This document shows positions 19,285 to 29,934 of a stretch of 33,311 nt of DNA, piece by piece; the stretch's first letter is position 1; each line of letters opens with the position of its first letter. Under the pieces are notes generated by a model, which was given only the letters and a program-made list of their open reading frames with translations, was not told the DNA's origin and made no database searches. This stretch comes from Pascua guehoae. Lineage: Eukaryota > Basidiomycota > Tremellomycetes > Trichosporonales > Trichosporonaceae. Made by a program: the position numbers and the translations under genes. The DNA is taken from positions 2,515,434 through 2,548,744 of the forward strand of contig BCJX01000001.1 of NCBI GenBank assembly GCA_001600415.1, read 5' to 3'.

Positions 19285-21505
19285 TTACACTCTGCGTTGC
19301 CAGCCGGGTGCCGACTTCTCCTTGAGCCCATCGTCTTCAACGCCAGTCTGCTCGATCCTCTGATCGTTGCGTGCCCGCTTACACGTGTGGTGAACATACC
19401 ACCCCTCGTCGTCGGCTCGCCGCTTGCGCAGATGGCATGCTCCCATGTTGCACGACGAGTCCCAATCGCCCTCGCGGTCCCACGCGTAACTGCTACGGCC
19501 GCGGATACGGTCGACAACGACCGAACCACTGCTGTTGGAGACGAAACGCAGCTGGCGGCGGAGGTCGTCGATGACACCGACTTCGAGGCTGTTGCACTGG
19601 TCGAGGCAGATCCATGTAATGGGTGCTACGCGTTCGGGAGTCTGTGTCGCAAGGGATGAGGCAGAAGGCGTTCTGGAGGGTGTTTGTGTGGACTTGCGTG
19701 TGGTCTGGGCCTTTCGCACAGGGGCAAACGCGGAGCGGGCGGGCGCAAACGCAGCGCGCTTGGGGACTGGCGCGGGAGGCTGGCTGGCTAGCTTGGTAGT
19801 TGCTGGCTTCGCTTCACGCCTGCTACGGACGAAACGATGCAGCGGACCTGCTGTGATTCGATCGTGGCCCGCAATCGACAGCGCTGTGAGCTGGGGCAGC
19901 AAAGCAGGTTCGTCAGGCTTCACCACGAGCGCTTCGAGAAATGCATTGTCCATGCCCGTAAAGGAGACGTTGAGGAAACGCAGCGCTTTGAGTTCCGGAA
20001 GCATTGCAATGAAAGCGGCTTGATCGACAATGCAGCGGCCAATATCCAGAGAGACGAGGTTGGGCAGTGCCGCTTCCAAGCCTGGGCCGCGGAGATTTAA
20101 CAAAAAGTCGCGACTGCCCGTGCGTTGCGTCTGGAAGCCATAACAGCTGAGGTTGGTGAGTGCCGGGACGGTGATGGCCGTAAAGGGAAGGTCTACGCCT
20201 CCGTCGCTCTTCAAGTCGAGATGAGTGAGATGCGGAAGAGTAAGGCTCCCATCTGTATTCGCGTCGTACCTCCGGGGAGCAAAGGGCCATGTCGTTCCGA
20301 GTTCGAGCTTTTGCAACTTGCACGCGCATGAGACGAGACCTGGGAGCCAGAGTTGGGCGTTGCGGATACTTCCAGATCCGATACGCAGGTGCTCGAGGCA
20401 ATGGAGATGTTCACGCTGAGGAAACCACAGCGGGGGCTCGTCGACAGACGCGTCGGACGGGCCTACCATTTCGACAAAGTCAATCTCAAACGTCTTCAGG
20501 CTGCAGGCGTCTGGGTGCAGGAGCGTGGATAGCACTGGGGAGACGTTGAACGCCCTCCCGTTATTTCGAATAACGGCCTTCTGGAGGTGGAGGAAGCGAC
20601 CCTCCCAGCGTGAATGGTACTCCCGGCCGTCGCCCGCAATGGTGAGCGTCTCGACACTGCTGACGTACGGGGCGAGCGTATCGGCCACTTCTCCACGTTG
20701 CTCGGCGGTCAGGTAATCCGTAGATAGGGACAGCTCTCGGAGCCGCCCTCCCGACCGGTCCACCCACAGCCGAGCCTTTGCGGCAGGCCGTCGCCGTGCG
20801 ACGCGTAGATGGCGCCAGAGCGATGTCCGCTCGAGCATGACCGCGCGCCACTGGGTACACACACCCGCCATGCGAAGAGGCATGTCGGGGTCGTCGGCAA
20901 GCCCGTGATCCGTAATCTGTAAGAGAACGTCCGGGCTAAGGAGGTGTGCAAAGCACATGCTGGCCCTGGCGTCCGCAAGCCGCTGCGCCTCTGCCTCGGC
21001 GGCCGACGCCGCGCGTTCCCTCTCGAATTGCGCCTTGACCCGCTGACCTTGTGTGCGGAGGTCGAGGAGGACCTTTCGTGCTCCCGCATCGTTGGTCAAC
21101 GAGAGACCCCTTTGGATACTCTTCTCTGCCACGTCGAACATGTTAAGGGATACCATGATGCTTGCGACACGGTACCATGGCTGCATGTTAGCATGCAAGC
21201 CGTGAGTCGGGGATGGGAACACGTACACGGTGGCTCTTGTCGCCGTACTTTTTGCATAACCCTTTCGCGACCTCGTACGCGGACTGGCGCCATGCTCCGC
21301 CCATGCGATTCATCGTTGCAGCCTTGGCATCCATCACCTTCCAGCCCCGGTCGCCGAGGGTTATCGCCTGCGGTCAGTGATGGGTAACACGGGGATGACG
21401 TACCCGATCAAACGCGTTGAGCGCCTCTGGGTATTGTTGCTTGCTGTACAAGTCCATGCCAGACTTGTACAGGCGCTGAGCCTGTGCCATGTCACCGGCA
21501 GGCAT
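19285..21505 (-). CDS. TPR / F-box / leucine-rich-repeat protein of the Dia2/Pof3 type
   Basis: Exons 21505-21404, 21367-21227 and 21180-19285, with very short introns (36 and 46 nt), give about 712 residues. Residues 7-120 form TPR helices (AQRLYKSGMDLYSKQQYPEALNAF; SIMVSLNMFDVAEKSIQRGL). A charged linker is followed by an F-box near 157-205 (LLSPDVLLQITDHGL...CTQWRAVM..TSLWRHL). Leucine-rich repeats fill about 230-520 (for example LPHLTHLDLKSDGG, LPNLVSLDIGRC). The C-terminal part is basic, with a KRAAFAPARSAFAPV stretch. Budding-yeast Dia2 and fission-yeast Pof3 share this order TPR, F-box, LRR; they are SCF ubiquitin-ligase receptors acting at replication forks, in genome stability and in CMG helicase unloading. 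I infer the same class from architecture only. The start at 21505 is the nearest upstream ATG of the TPR frame; an ATG at 21490 is an alternative. Confidence 0.85.
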
Positions 21506-21910
21506 GGCGTCGGGGCTGCCGGTGAGGTCGTTGGGTAGAGATGTCGCTTGGTATGGGCAGTGATGTTGATTGTCGTTGGCAGTGGTGCCCGTTGGCAGTA
21601 ATGAAGATCGTTGGGAATGTAGTAGACGTGGTGGTGTTGTCTGTTGAGATGAACGACGTGTTGAGCAACACGTTGAGGAGGGTAGACAGAACAGGTTGAC
21701 AACGAATGCAGCCGCGTCCGAAATCACAACAAACCCACTGATGTCCAGGGTAGGCGTGCAAACGGGAGGATAACCAAAAAGAATCCTTTTCACCTTCCTG
21801 AGTTAGGCGCGGGAATTTGCCACCTGAAATCGCGAACGGGGTGCATTTCACCGTGTTGGATTGACAACATCACTCATCATCCCTCGCTTCCAAAGTCGGC
21901 CGCCAGCACC
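21506..21910. promoter_or_regulatory. Shared divergent promoter of the F-box and ING genes
   Basis: The 405 bases lie between two start codons facing away from each other, so both core promoters must sit here. I see TTGGCAGT/GTTGGGA-type repeats but no clear TATA box. Open frames through the region lack an ATG context that would favour translation. Confidence 0.45.
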
Positions 21911-23089
21911 ATGGCATCGTCACTACACGTATACCCCCACTTTAACGCGGAAGAGGCAGCAGCAGCAGCGTCGGAATTTGTCCAGAGTATGTAGATGACG
22001 GAGTCAGGACTCGTCCATCTACTAATGCCAGGCCTGGACAACCTTCCTGGCGAAGTGACGTTTCTGCTGCAGGAAATCCGTGAAAAGGACGAGCGCATCA
22101 ACCGTGCGTGACCTTTGTCGAGCACTCTCCATGATATTCTTTTTTCTGACTGCTCAGAATTGACGACGCGTATCAACCAGCGGCACTATGCGCTGACAAA
22201 GAGCGTCAAGAACCTGTCGTCTGCGTCGCCCACGACGCCGAGTCCACCCTTTACGCTCCCGATTGCGGCGGGGCAGGCGATCCCCACGGCGCACCTGTCG
22301 AGCAAGGACCAGCAAAACGTGTCCAAGATCCAGGGCGAGTGGGCCAAAGTCATGACGCTGCAGGACGAAAAGATCAAGCTCGCCGAGCGGCTGGAGCGGA
22401 TTGTATCGCGTGCGCGCGAACGGGGGCGGGCAGAGTGGAAGCGCGTGGGGGGGATGGACATTGACGAGCTCGAGGCCGACGTCAAGTTGGGTGACCTCGG
22501 CGGCGCAGACGTCCTCTTACCCGCCTCGGGGTTGGGGAGCGGGCACGGCGACGCACGCAACAAGCGCAGGTCCAAGCAGGCCGCCATCCCACTCGCCCAG
22601 GCTATCAGTGCCGGGTCGTCCATGGGCGCACTCGGATCACCCGCCAGTATGGGGCCCCCACCAGCACCCCGAGGAGGGAGCGTCGGCCGCAGCGGCTCCC
22701 GCGCGTCGTCACAGCGCGCAGACCGCCACCAGAGCCACGTCTCGGAGCAAGAGGCAGATGCCGACGGAGAGGTCGAGATGCACGACGCCACCGAAGAGGT
22801 CGAGCCCGACGACGCGCTATACTGCTTCTGCCAGCAGAAGAGTTATGGCGAAATGATCGGGTGCGACAATGACAAGTGCCAGTATGAATGGGTGAGTCGG
22901 CGTGCGCGTGCGCGTGCAGGCATGCAGGCGGTGTCCAGGCTGCATAGTTGCTGACGTTCCCAGTTCCACGTCAAGTGTGTCAACATCAACGGACAGCTCC
23001 CAGACACCTGGTACTGTCCCGACTGCGTCCAAAAGCTCGGCCTCAGCTCGAGTGATGGCAAAAAGGACCGCAAGGGGAGGAAAAAGTAG
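21911..23089 (+). CDS. ING-family PHD-finger protein (histone H3K4me3 reader)
   Basis: Exons 21911-21986, 22032-22103, 22158-22891 and 22964-23089 join in phase to about 335 residues. The N-terminal helical ING domain reads [20 protein letters not shown], then [19 protein letters not shown], and further helices extend to about 150 ([17 protein letters not shown]). A Ser/Ala/Gly-rich linker with KRRSKQAA follows. The C4HC3 PHD finger uses C272, C274, C285, C290, H296, C299, C312 and C315, with aromatic-cage-type residues Y271, Y279, M282 and W294, the pattern that binds trimethylated H3K4. It ends in a basic KKDRKGRKK tail like the polybasic region of ING proteins. Such proteins anchor acetyltransferase (NuA3, NuA4) or deacetylase (Rpd3L) complexes; which of Yng1, Yng2 or Pho23 is the counterpart cannot be told here. 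The last intron splits the PHD finger. Confidence 0.92.
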
Positions 23090-23650
23090 CCGTGGTTTCG
23101 TGTGGTTGTATCATAGTCATGTCATTGTACTTTGTGTGGAAGGGACGATGTGGGCATTGTCAAGCTCTCTCCGACGTGTCATTGACCCGGCCTCGCCTCA
23201 GTTGGTCTTTCTGTTCTGCGGTCACAGCTTATAAGGATAGGTTCACGCCACTTGAATGGTGAAAGGGGGGGGTGGGGGGGGATGTGCTACATCGAACTCA
23301 CACACACTGCTCCACTGGGACTTGACGCTATGCCAGTGTCCACAGGGGGGCTACGTGTGAGTTTCGGTGTCTCTTGTCAACTAGCGAGTCGCACACCAAC
23401 TCGCCATCCAGCCGTGGCTGATACTTTTTGCTACCTGTCTCATGGAATAGGTTTCGTCTCGTTGCTGGACGTCAATGCTGCCAACCCATACCATGCCTCT
23501 GCACCCTCTGACCGCTGCAGTCCCATCGAAACAAATGCATGTGCTGGCCCGAACTCCCAACCAACTTTCATCGTGGTAATCGGCAACGACCACTACAGTG
23601 GCACACTCCATCGTCGGCAAACCACCCATCGCTCCTTTTACAACACTCGT
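23090..23650. other. Convergent spacer between the ING and MYG1 genes
   Basis: The 561 bases lie between two stop codons. A GGGGGGGTGGGGGGG tract is at 23266-23280. Nothing else stands out, and no RNA gene is recognised. Confidence 0.5.
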
Positions 23651-25221
23651 CTAGATGCACAGCGCCGCGCGCGCCATGGCGAGCGCGCCGTCGTACGTCT
23701 CATTTCCGCCAATGAACCCGCTAGCGTGCACAAAGACACCGCCGGGGATGCCGCTCTCCTTGGACAGGTCGCCGTCGCGGAGACCGCGCCACGCCTCGGG
23801 GAGCGACTTGCGGTTGACAAACGAGTCGGGGCTCTCGGGGACACACTGGATGCGCCACTTGGACGCGGCGTCGTCGGGGTTTTCGGGGTAGAGGACGTAG
23901 AGAATCTTGTTCTTGTGTGTGAGCGTGGGCTCAATGTTGAAGAGGTGGTCCTTCCACGGTGCGGACTGCGTGTGTCAGTGGCGTTGGAGGTGAGGGGAAG
24001 GAAGGGGGGTAGCCTGGAGTGAGTTCTATACGCTCAGAACGGGAGAGTCCAGCAGAAACACGCAGAGGGCAAAAATAAGAGTGCAGGTCACCGCAGCGCG
24101 GCTGACCTCATTCACCTGCTTGAACACGACAATCTTGCCGCTGGGGTCAATCTTCATGCGCTCGTCGAGGGCCGCCTGGACAATGGTACGCGCGGGGAGC
24201 CACGCGTTGGCAAAGTAGTCGAGCTGGCCGAGGAACTCTTCGCCGGTAATCTTGGACGCGGTGGCAAAGCGGGCCTGCAGGTGAGCGTCAGTACGGTAAC
24301 ACACTGGGGGGGATTTCGGCCCACGCGAACGCCAACTCACGTCGTAGTCGTCATCGGACGAGGGCTCGTTCCAGCGGGGGTTGAGGCGGCGGACACGCGA
24401 GCTCAGGTCTGTGCGGTTGTTGTACGCCAGCTTGCCGTCGGTGAGGTTGACGCCGTTGTCGATGCTGGTTATCTGTGAGCTGCGTCTTGCACGTTAGAGT
24501 AGCAACTCACGCATCAATCGACTCGATGAGCTCGCTGTACAGCTGGAGCCACAGAGTCTCGACCTTGGGGCTGTCCTCGTCCAGGCCCAGGACAGACGCA
24601 ATAATGTGCTTGCCAAAGTGCTTGTACACGAGACCCGCCGAGCTCAGCTTGATCTTGTCAAAGCCACCGAACCCAAACACCTCGGTGAACCCGCGCTGGT
24701 GGTGGTCGTACCTGTGCTTGGCCGGGTCGTACACACCACCCACGTCGACGACAATGTCCAGCGGCTCGACTGGAGGTCAGTATTGTGGGAGCAGGTATTG
24801 CCAGAGGTACACACGCTTGGCGGGGTCACGGGTGCGGACGAGGTCTGGCTGTCAGTTCTGCTCTCAATCGGATCGGAGCTCACCAGCATCCTTAAACTCG
24901 TCGGTCAGACGGAGGAGGAAGACGGCGAGCGCCTCTGAAAGGTTAGTACCGAGTAAACCTAGTGAAATGTCAATTGTCACCAACCGTCGCAGTGAAAGGT
25001 GCCCGAGTGGGTGCCGATGACCTTTACGTTAGTCGATGCCTTTGTATTCAACGCCGACGCAACGCGCTCACCTTGGTCGACTTGGCGCGCTTAGCGACGG
25101 GAGACTCCATGGCTGCAAAGTGGTAGAGGCGGGTGTGAGGTGAAAGGGGCAGAGATGGGAAATGGATGGGGCGGGATATGGAACGTGATGCTGTTTGGAG
25201 GCGAGCAAATGACCGGAGCAT
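23651..25221 (-). CDS. MYG1: MYG1 family 3'-5' RNA exonuclease, with in-frame mitochondrial-type leader
   Basis: Eight exons: 25221-25072, 25021-24985, 24934-24884, 24844-24815, 24769-24511, 24464-24341, 24274-24107 and 23965-23651. All phases agree, giving 377 residues. The signature GTHSGTFHCDE (53-63) and DIVVDVGGVYDPAKHRYDHH are the metal-binding motifs of the DHH-related MYG1 family; ESIDAIDNGVN, PWKDHLF and the C-terminal HASGFIGGNETYDGALAMA also match. MYG1 proteins process RNA in the nucleolus and in mitochondria. Two in-frame ATGs fit this. From 25221 the leader MLRSFARLQTASRSISRP is a basic, Ser-rich mitochondrial presequence type. From 25110 the product starts MESPVAKRAKSTK, resembling a nuclear signal, and has 340 residues, close to family length. 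Exons 2-4 are tiny (37, 51, 30 nt). Start choice is inference. The gene is divergent from TRM61. Confidence 0.93.
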
Positions 25222-25512
25222 GCACTGTTGTGGGTGGGTGGGCGATGCTTGCAGAGGATTGTTGTTGAATGGGCGGCGACGCGCAGAAATAAACCGAGCG
25301 GGCGACTGAAAAGCAGCGCAGATGTCATGCGGATCAGCGAGTGGCCAGGTTTCCCACGGTTGTCGATAATGAAATGCTGGCCGGCCGGGCGGCGAGGCGT
25401 GCCTGACCAAAGTTCAGAAATCAAGATTGCTCGTTGCTCGACGTCGTTGAGAGGGTTGGCAGGATCATTCTCCATTGCTTTCAACACCGACACCAACGAC
25501 GCAACAGCCACC
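25222..25512. promoter_or_regulatory. Shared 291-bp promoter of MYG1 and TRM61
   Basis: Both start codons flank this short gap, so the two transcription units share it and their 5' UTRs must be short. I see no obvious TATA box. A GTTGTTGAATGGGCGGCGACG segment near the MYG1 side and CAACGACGCAACAGCC near the TRM61 start are the only mildly repetitive parts. Confidence 0.55.
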
Positions 25513-27238
25513 ATGCCGCCCATGCTCCACTCAAGAACACTCATCGAGGAAGGCGACCTCGTCATCATCTTCATGGTACGTCGCTCTCCCTCCAATGTGA
25601 CACGGCGCTGACCTCCAGTCGCGCGACAACATGACGGCCATCAACGTCAAGCGCGGCGAGCACTTTCACAACAAGTTTGGACGGTACAAGCACGACGACA
25701 TGATTGGCATGAAGTTTGGCTCCAAGGTGGGTACGGCTCGTTGACCTTGATTTACCCATTACTTACATTTCAGATGCACTCGCCGCCACCCCAGTCGGGC
25801 TACATCCACCTTCTCCGCCCCACGCCCGAGCTGTGGACTCTGTCGCTCCCGCACCGCACGCAGATCCTGTACATGCCCGACATTGCGTACATTATCATGC
25901 GGCTGGGTGTGCGTGTGGGCGGTACCGTGCTCGAGGCCGGAACAGGAAGTGGAAGTATGACGCACTCGATGAGCCGGACGGTCGGGCCCAAGGGCACCGT
26001 CCACAGCTGCGAGTACCACCGCGCGCGGTTCGAGAAGGCTGGGTGAGTTGATTGGGGGTTGGAGAGGGCCGTATAGGGATCCCGCGTGGTTATGGCGAAA
26101 TATAAGGAGTGGTGACTGACTTGAAGTGAGGAGTTTGAAGAGCACGGGCTCGACAACGTGCGTTTGCAGCACCGGAACGTGTGCAAGGACGGTTTTGGTG
26201 ACGTCGAGGGAGCTGAAGCTGGTATGTGCGAATGACCTGTTGTACCTCTTCTGACAGCAGTGTTCCTTGACCTCCCTGCGCCATGGGAAGCGATCCCCCA
26301 CGCCGTCAAGATCCTCAAGGTGAGCTGGCGTCTCCATGTGCACTCAGCTGACTCCAGACGGACCAGATTACACGTATCTGCTGCTTCAGCCCGTGCATGG
26401 AGCAGGTGCTCAAGACTGCGACTGCCTTGCGGGCCGAGGGCTTTGTTGGTGCGTCCCTCTCCTGATCCTTGCAGAGAATGACGAGGGAAATCCTTCCTCC
26501 CTTGCAACCACATGGTGCTAACGGCCAGACGTCTCGACACAAGAAGTCCTGACCCGGACATACGACCTGATCGCCCCTCCCCTCCAGGACTCGCACCACC
26601 TCGCGTCCGTGTCGGCCGTCGCCGCCGACCTGCGCGACCACGAGCGGCGCAAGGAGGAGCGGCGCGCGCAGCAGATGCGCAACGCGCGTGAACGGTCGCG
26701 GGCACAAAAGGCCGCCAAGGAGGCAAAGGAGGCCAAGGAGGCAGCTGCCAAGGCAGGCGAGGAGGCAGCGGAGGGCGCGGCAGGCGAGAGCGGAAAGCGC
26801 AAGCTCGATGAGACAGACGAGCCCGCGGATGACAAGGCGGCCAAGGTTCCGCGTGTCTGCGACTCTGAGGCGGCAGTCGAGCTCGAGGTGGGCGGGAACA
26901 GCGCGGCCACCATGGAGGTCGATGCGGACGCCGAGGCCAAGGCTGAACCTGACGCCGACGCCGACGCCGAGGACGAGGACGAACCCGTCTCAACACAGGA
27001 AGCGTACGAGGCCGAGTATGCCGCGCGCTACGCCGAGCCCACCACGCCTTGGGGCTCGATGGTGCTCACCAAGCCCTCGCCCGAGATGCGCGGCCACACC
27101 AGTTACCTCACGTTTGCGACGTTTTATCCTGCCGCCATTCGCGAGCAGATTGCCGAGCAGGACTCTGTCGCGCCCACTGGCCCCGTCACGGCTGTCACCA
27201 CCGAGGCTGCGACGCGGGAAGGGAGTGAGCGGGCATAA
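25513..27238 (+). CDS. TRM61: tRNA (adenine-58-N1)-methyltransferase catalytic subunit TRM61
   Basis: Seven exons (25513-25575, 25619-25726, 25774-26042, 26127-26221, 26261-26319, 26358-26448, 26529-27238) give about 464 residues. The N-terminal part is [15 protein letters not shown] then [18 protein letters not shown]. The SAM-binding motif I is [10 protein letters not shown] (about 109-118), and the catalytic-site motif FLDLPAPW is near 180-187; both are typical of Trm61/Gcd14. The protein works with Trm6 in the nucleus to make m1A58, which stabilises initiator tRNA. A charged insert (about 245-390, with [12 protein letters not shown] and Asp/Ala/Glu repeats) makes it longer than yeast Gcd14; it is followed by a family-type C terminus ([25 protein letters not shown]). 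One intron uses an AAG acceptor (26126); the phase demands it. Confidence 0.94.
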
Positions 27239-28186
27239 GGGTGAATGTAGGTGCCGTATGTCGATCATCAGGTATGCATTGGGTTTAGCGCGTGCAGTAG
27301 GTGGGTAGATTTGGCCGTGACTGGTTTGTGTCGCGCGTCAGGAATCACCGCTAGCTGTGAAGTGCCACTCATGGCACTAGACCTGCCATCCTGCATCCTC
27401 AAGGCTGCTGCTGGCTGGCTGGCTTGCGCACTGACGTCGCCTGGCGCACCTGGCTGGTGGGAGGCCATGTCACCCTCACTCTTCAGGCCCCGGCTGTTCT
27501 GTTCCTGTGAACGGTGTTGTCCGAATTTCTTCTCGTTCTTCGTTGCCACCAAAGTAACTGCCCGGATCTATCTCTCGCCGCACGCGCTGCATTGTGGCCT
27601 CTTTAAGTCACCTCGCAAGACTATTGTATATCATACGTACATGTACGTCAATACATACCATGTTGAGTATGCCACATGCCACAGTGACATGGGCTTGTGC
27701 ACGGCCCGCGACGCGGTCGACGCCGCGACGCCACTTGTGCCACTGTGCCAATACATGCCAGTGCGCTAAACGCCACCAGGCCACCCATTTTTTTCAACAG
27801 ACGGCACCAGAGCACAACAACAAAGACTGGGGGTCTAGCGGGACCTTTTTTCACCCATTTTCCCTGCGGCCTCTGCTCTGTCCCTGCGTAACCTCTGTCT
27901 TTCTACCTTGGGCGATCGGCGGGAGTGCACGGGGGGCGAGGGTTTGGGTGACAATCAGTCTGGCTGGTGACGGAAAGAGTGCAAATGCGACAAGACGCTA
28001 TCCATTGACACTACTTTTGCTACCTTGTTCAACACTACTCTCTCACCCAACAGTGCACCACACAACACGTCGAGTTCACGACACGCTCCTTTGTTCGTGA
28101 CGCGAATCCATCGCTGTCGACCAGCCTGCGCTTCTGCGTTCCCGTCCTCGCTCCTTTGTCACCCTCTGCGACGCGCAAATCCGGCC
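27239..28186. other. Intergenic spacer before the KNH-like gene
   Basis: About 950 bases. It holds the 3' UTR of TRM61 and the promoter of the KNH-like gene. Near the latter the plus strand becomes C/T-rich (CTCTCACCC, CACTACTTTTGC), as expected before a fungal start. I see no RNA gene and no conserved frame. Confidence 0.45.
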
Positions 28187-28946
28187 ATGATTCAACTCCT
28201 CGTACTCGTCCTTGCTCTGCAGGCTGTTGTTGGTACGTATGCTCTTTGCCCCCTGGGCCTTGGTGTCGGCTCTCTGGGCTGGGCGCGTTTGGTCCACTTG
28301 CCGCATTTGTGTCCATCATGGCCACCTTGGCTCTTGGCTACCCGAGCTGGCCATGCGCTGCCATGTCGGTCGCACCAGACCCCCTATCGCTACCGCCTGC
28401 GGACACGTCCGCTAACACACAGCACAAAACACGGGCTGGACGAAGTCACTAGCCAAGCAGAAACGCGGCGCGACGACATACTGGCCCGTCCTGTCGCCGA
28501 CCGAGGACAAGCCGTGGGTGGCGGGGCAGAAGAACCTGCTCTCGTGGGAGTGTGCATTCATGACGGGCATCGAGTCGTTTGACGTCCGGCTGCACAACTG
28601 GGACCACAGCGTCATGGAGGGTTTCATCCCCATTGCGCTCCGCGTGCCCATGCAGCGCATGAAGTCTGGCTACCGCAACCTCGGGGGCGAGATTGAAATC
28701 GACCTCGGCACCGATATCCCCACTGGCGAGGGCTTTGTCATTTCATTCAGCGAGAGCGTCCACGGCCAGGTGTATGCGCACTCGGACCCGTTCCCCATTG
28801 TCGCGCAGGCGCCCGCAAACTACTCGCAGGCGACATACACCCCCACCATCACGGCGACGCTCGACATGGGGCCAAACCCCACGCTTACCTGGCCCATCAC
28901 CATGGACGGCAAGCCAGTCCCCACGGGCTACCAGCCGGGTGTATGA
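28187..28946 (+). CDS. Secreted Kre9/KNH-like (Ser-Thr-rich family) extracellular protein
   Basis: Exon 1 is 28187-28232, intron 28233-28422 (190 nt, GTACGT...CTAACACACAG), exon 2 28423-28946; the product has 189 residues. It begins with a clean signal peptide, MIQLLVLVLALQAVVA, followed by QNTGW, with cleavage expected after VVA; the intron sits exactly at the end of the signal sequence. The mature part fits the Kre9/KNH domain order: Y-W-P-x-L-S-P...W-x-x-G...LLSWEC, then FDVRLHN, then DLGTDIPTGEGFVISF and VYAHSDPFPI. Members of this family are secreted or GPI-anchored and linked to beta-1,6-glucan and cell-wall assembly. No GPI-attachment hydrophobic tail is present, so this one is predicted to be soluble. 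Family call is by motif; a specific cell-wall role is inference. Confidence 0.8.
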
Positions 28947-28952
28947 GCGAGC

Positions 28953-28998
28953 ACGCTTGCTCCTCGGCGCACGCTTGCTCATCAGCGCACGCTTGCTC
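28953..28998. repeat. Three 18-bp repeats directly after the KNH-like stop
   Basis: The decamer ACGCTTGCTC recurs at 28953, 28971 and 28989, exactly 18 bases apart, within units of the form GCGCACGCTTGCTCATCR. The array starts a few bases after the TGA and leads into the two hairpins. Confidence 0.85.
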
Positions 28999-29018
28999 AT
29001 CGGGGCACTCTTTCTCTC

Positions 29019-29071
29019 GGCGCGGGCAGCTCTCGCCCGCGCCCCGCGGGGGCACCCCCGGGGGGTGCCCC
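29019..29071. terminator. Two adjacent strong hairpins in the 3' flank of the KNH-like gene
   Basis: Hairpin 1 pairs GGCGCGGGC (29019-29027) with GCCCGCGCC (29035-29043) around a 7-base loop. Hairpin 2 pairs GGGGCACCCCC (29049-29059) with GGGGGTGCCCC (29061-29071) around a single base, so it is a near-perfect palindrome. CTTTTCT follows. The place between two convergent genes suggests a role in 3' end formation or as a transcription barrier, but eukaryotic termination does not normally depend on such hairpins; a palindromic mobile-element trace is another option. Confidence 0.4.
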
Positions 29072-29243
29072 ACCTTTTCTCGACCCGGCACGGACTGTTT
29101 GTCGCGACCACTAGATTGTACTTGGACGCTGCGCTGCATATCATGTGTACTAGAGACGGCGAGACGTCGAGACGTGCGAGACGTGCGAAACGTGCGCCTA
29201 AGCAGAATCGAACGAGAGACTACACTATACTCTACTTTACTTC

Positions 29244-29899
29244 TCACTGCTTACAGACCCCATACGACCCCCACGCCGCCGGATCCACCGCACACTCTGC
29301 GATCCAGTGCCGCCCCGCCGCCCTCCTACCGCGGATACGCACGAGCGCATCGAGCGCGGCCTGCGCGGCCGCCTTGGCCCCCGTGTCGCCCCAGGCAGCG
29401 AGCGCGTAGAAGCGCGCCGTGTGGATGTAGACGAGGACCGCGACGAGCCCCTCCTTTTCGGCGATGCGCCCCGCTTCCTCGGCCTCACGGACCGTCTGGT
29501 CCTTGTCGCGGATCACGTCGTCGACGAGTTCCCACCGCCGCAGGAGCGTGCCCAGCCGCTCGCGCCGCCGGTCCGAACGCCCGCTTGCCCTGGCGCACAC
29601 CGAGCACCCGCACTCGAATCCGTGCTCGCTCAGGAGGTCGGCACGGCGCGCAGAGCGTGTTTGGCACAAGGGCGCGTAGCCGCCGCGGTACGCCGCGGTG
29701 ATCTCGGCGCGGCGCGGGATGGCCGTGTAGGCGATGAGCACTGGTGTCAGTCGGTTGGCTGACTGAGCGGGGAGAATCGGAACAGGGGGTTGAGGGAGCT
29801 GCAGCTGCGGACGTAGTGGTCGCTGAGGCCACCGGCACAAACTCGGGACCAACTGATGACAACCCACTAACTCTCCACCTCCCACCTCATTGACCAACC

Positions 29900-29934
<35 letters not shown>

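Noticed and set aside
24028..24106. Hydrophobic tail (TCTLIFALCVFLLD) if the MYG1 intron at 23966-24106 were retained
   Set aside because: Splicing to the SAPWKDHLF exon restores a conserved MYG1 block in phase, so the hydrophobic stretch is best read as intron.
29190..29225. Second B-box-like GTTCGATTC on the minus strand
   Set aside because: No T stem, acceptor stem or anticodon arm can be folded around it.
28943..29701. Plus-strand frame containing SSAHAC hexapeptide repeats
   Set aside because: The peptide repeat simply mirrors the 18-bp DNA repeats after the KNH-like stop, and the frame then runs antisense through the SET gene.
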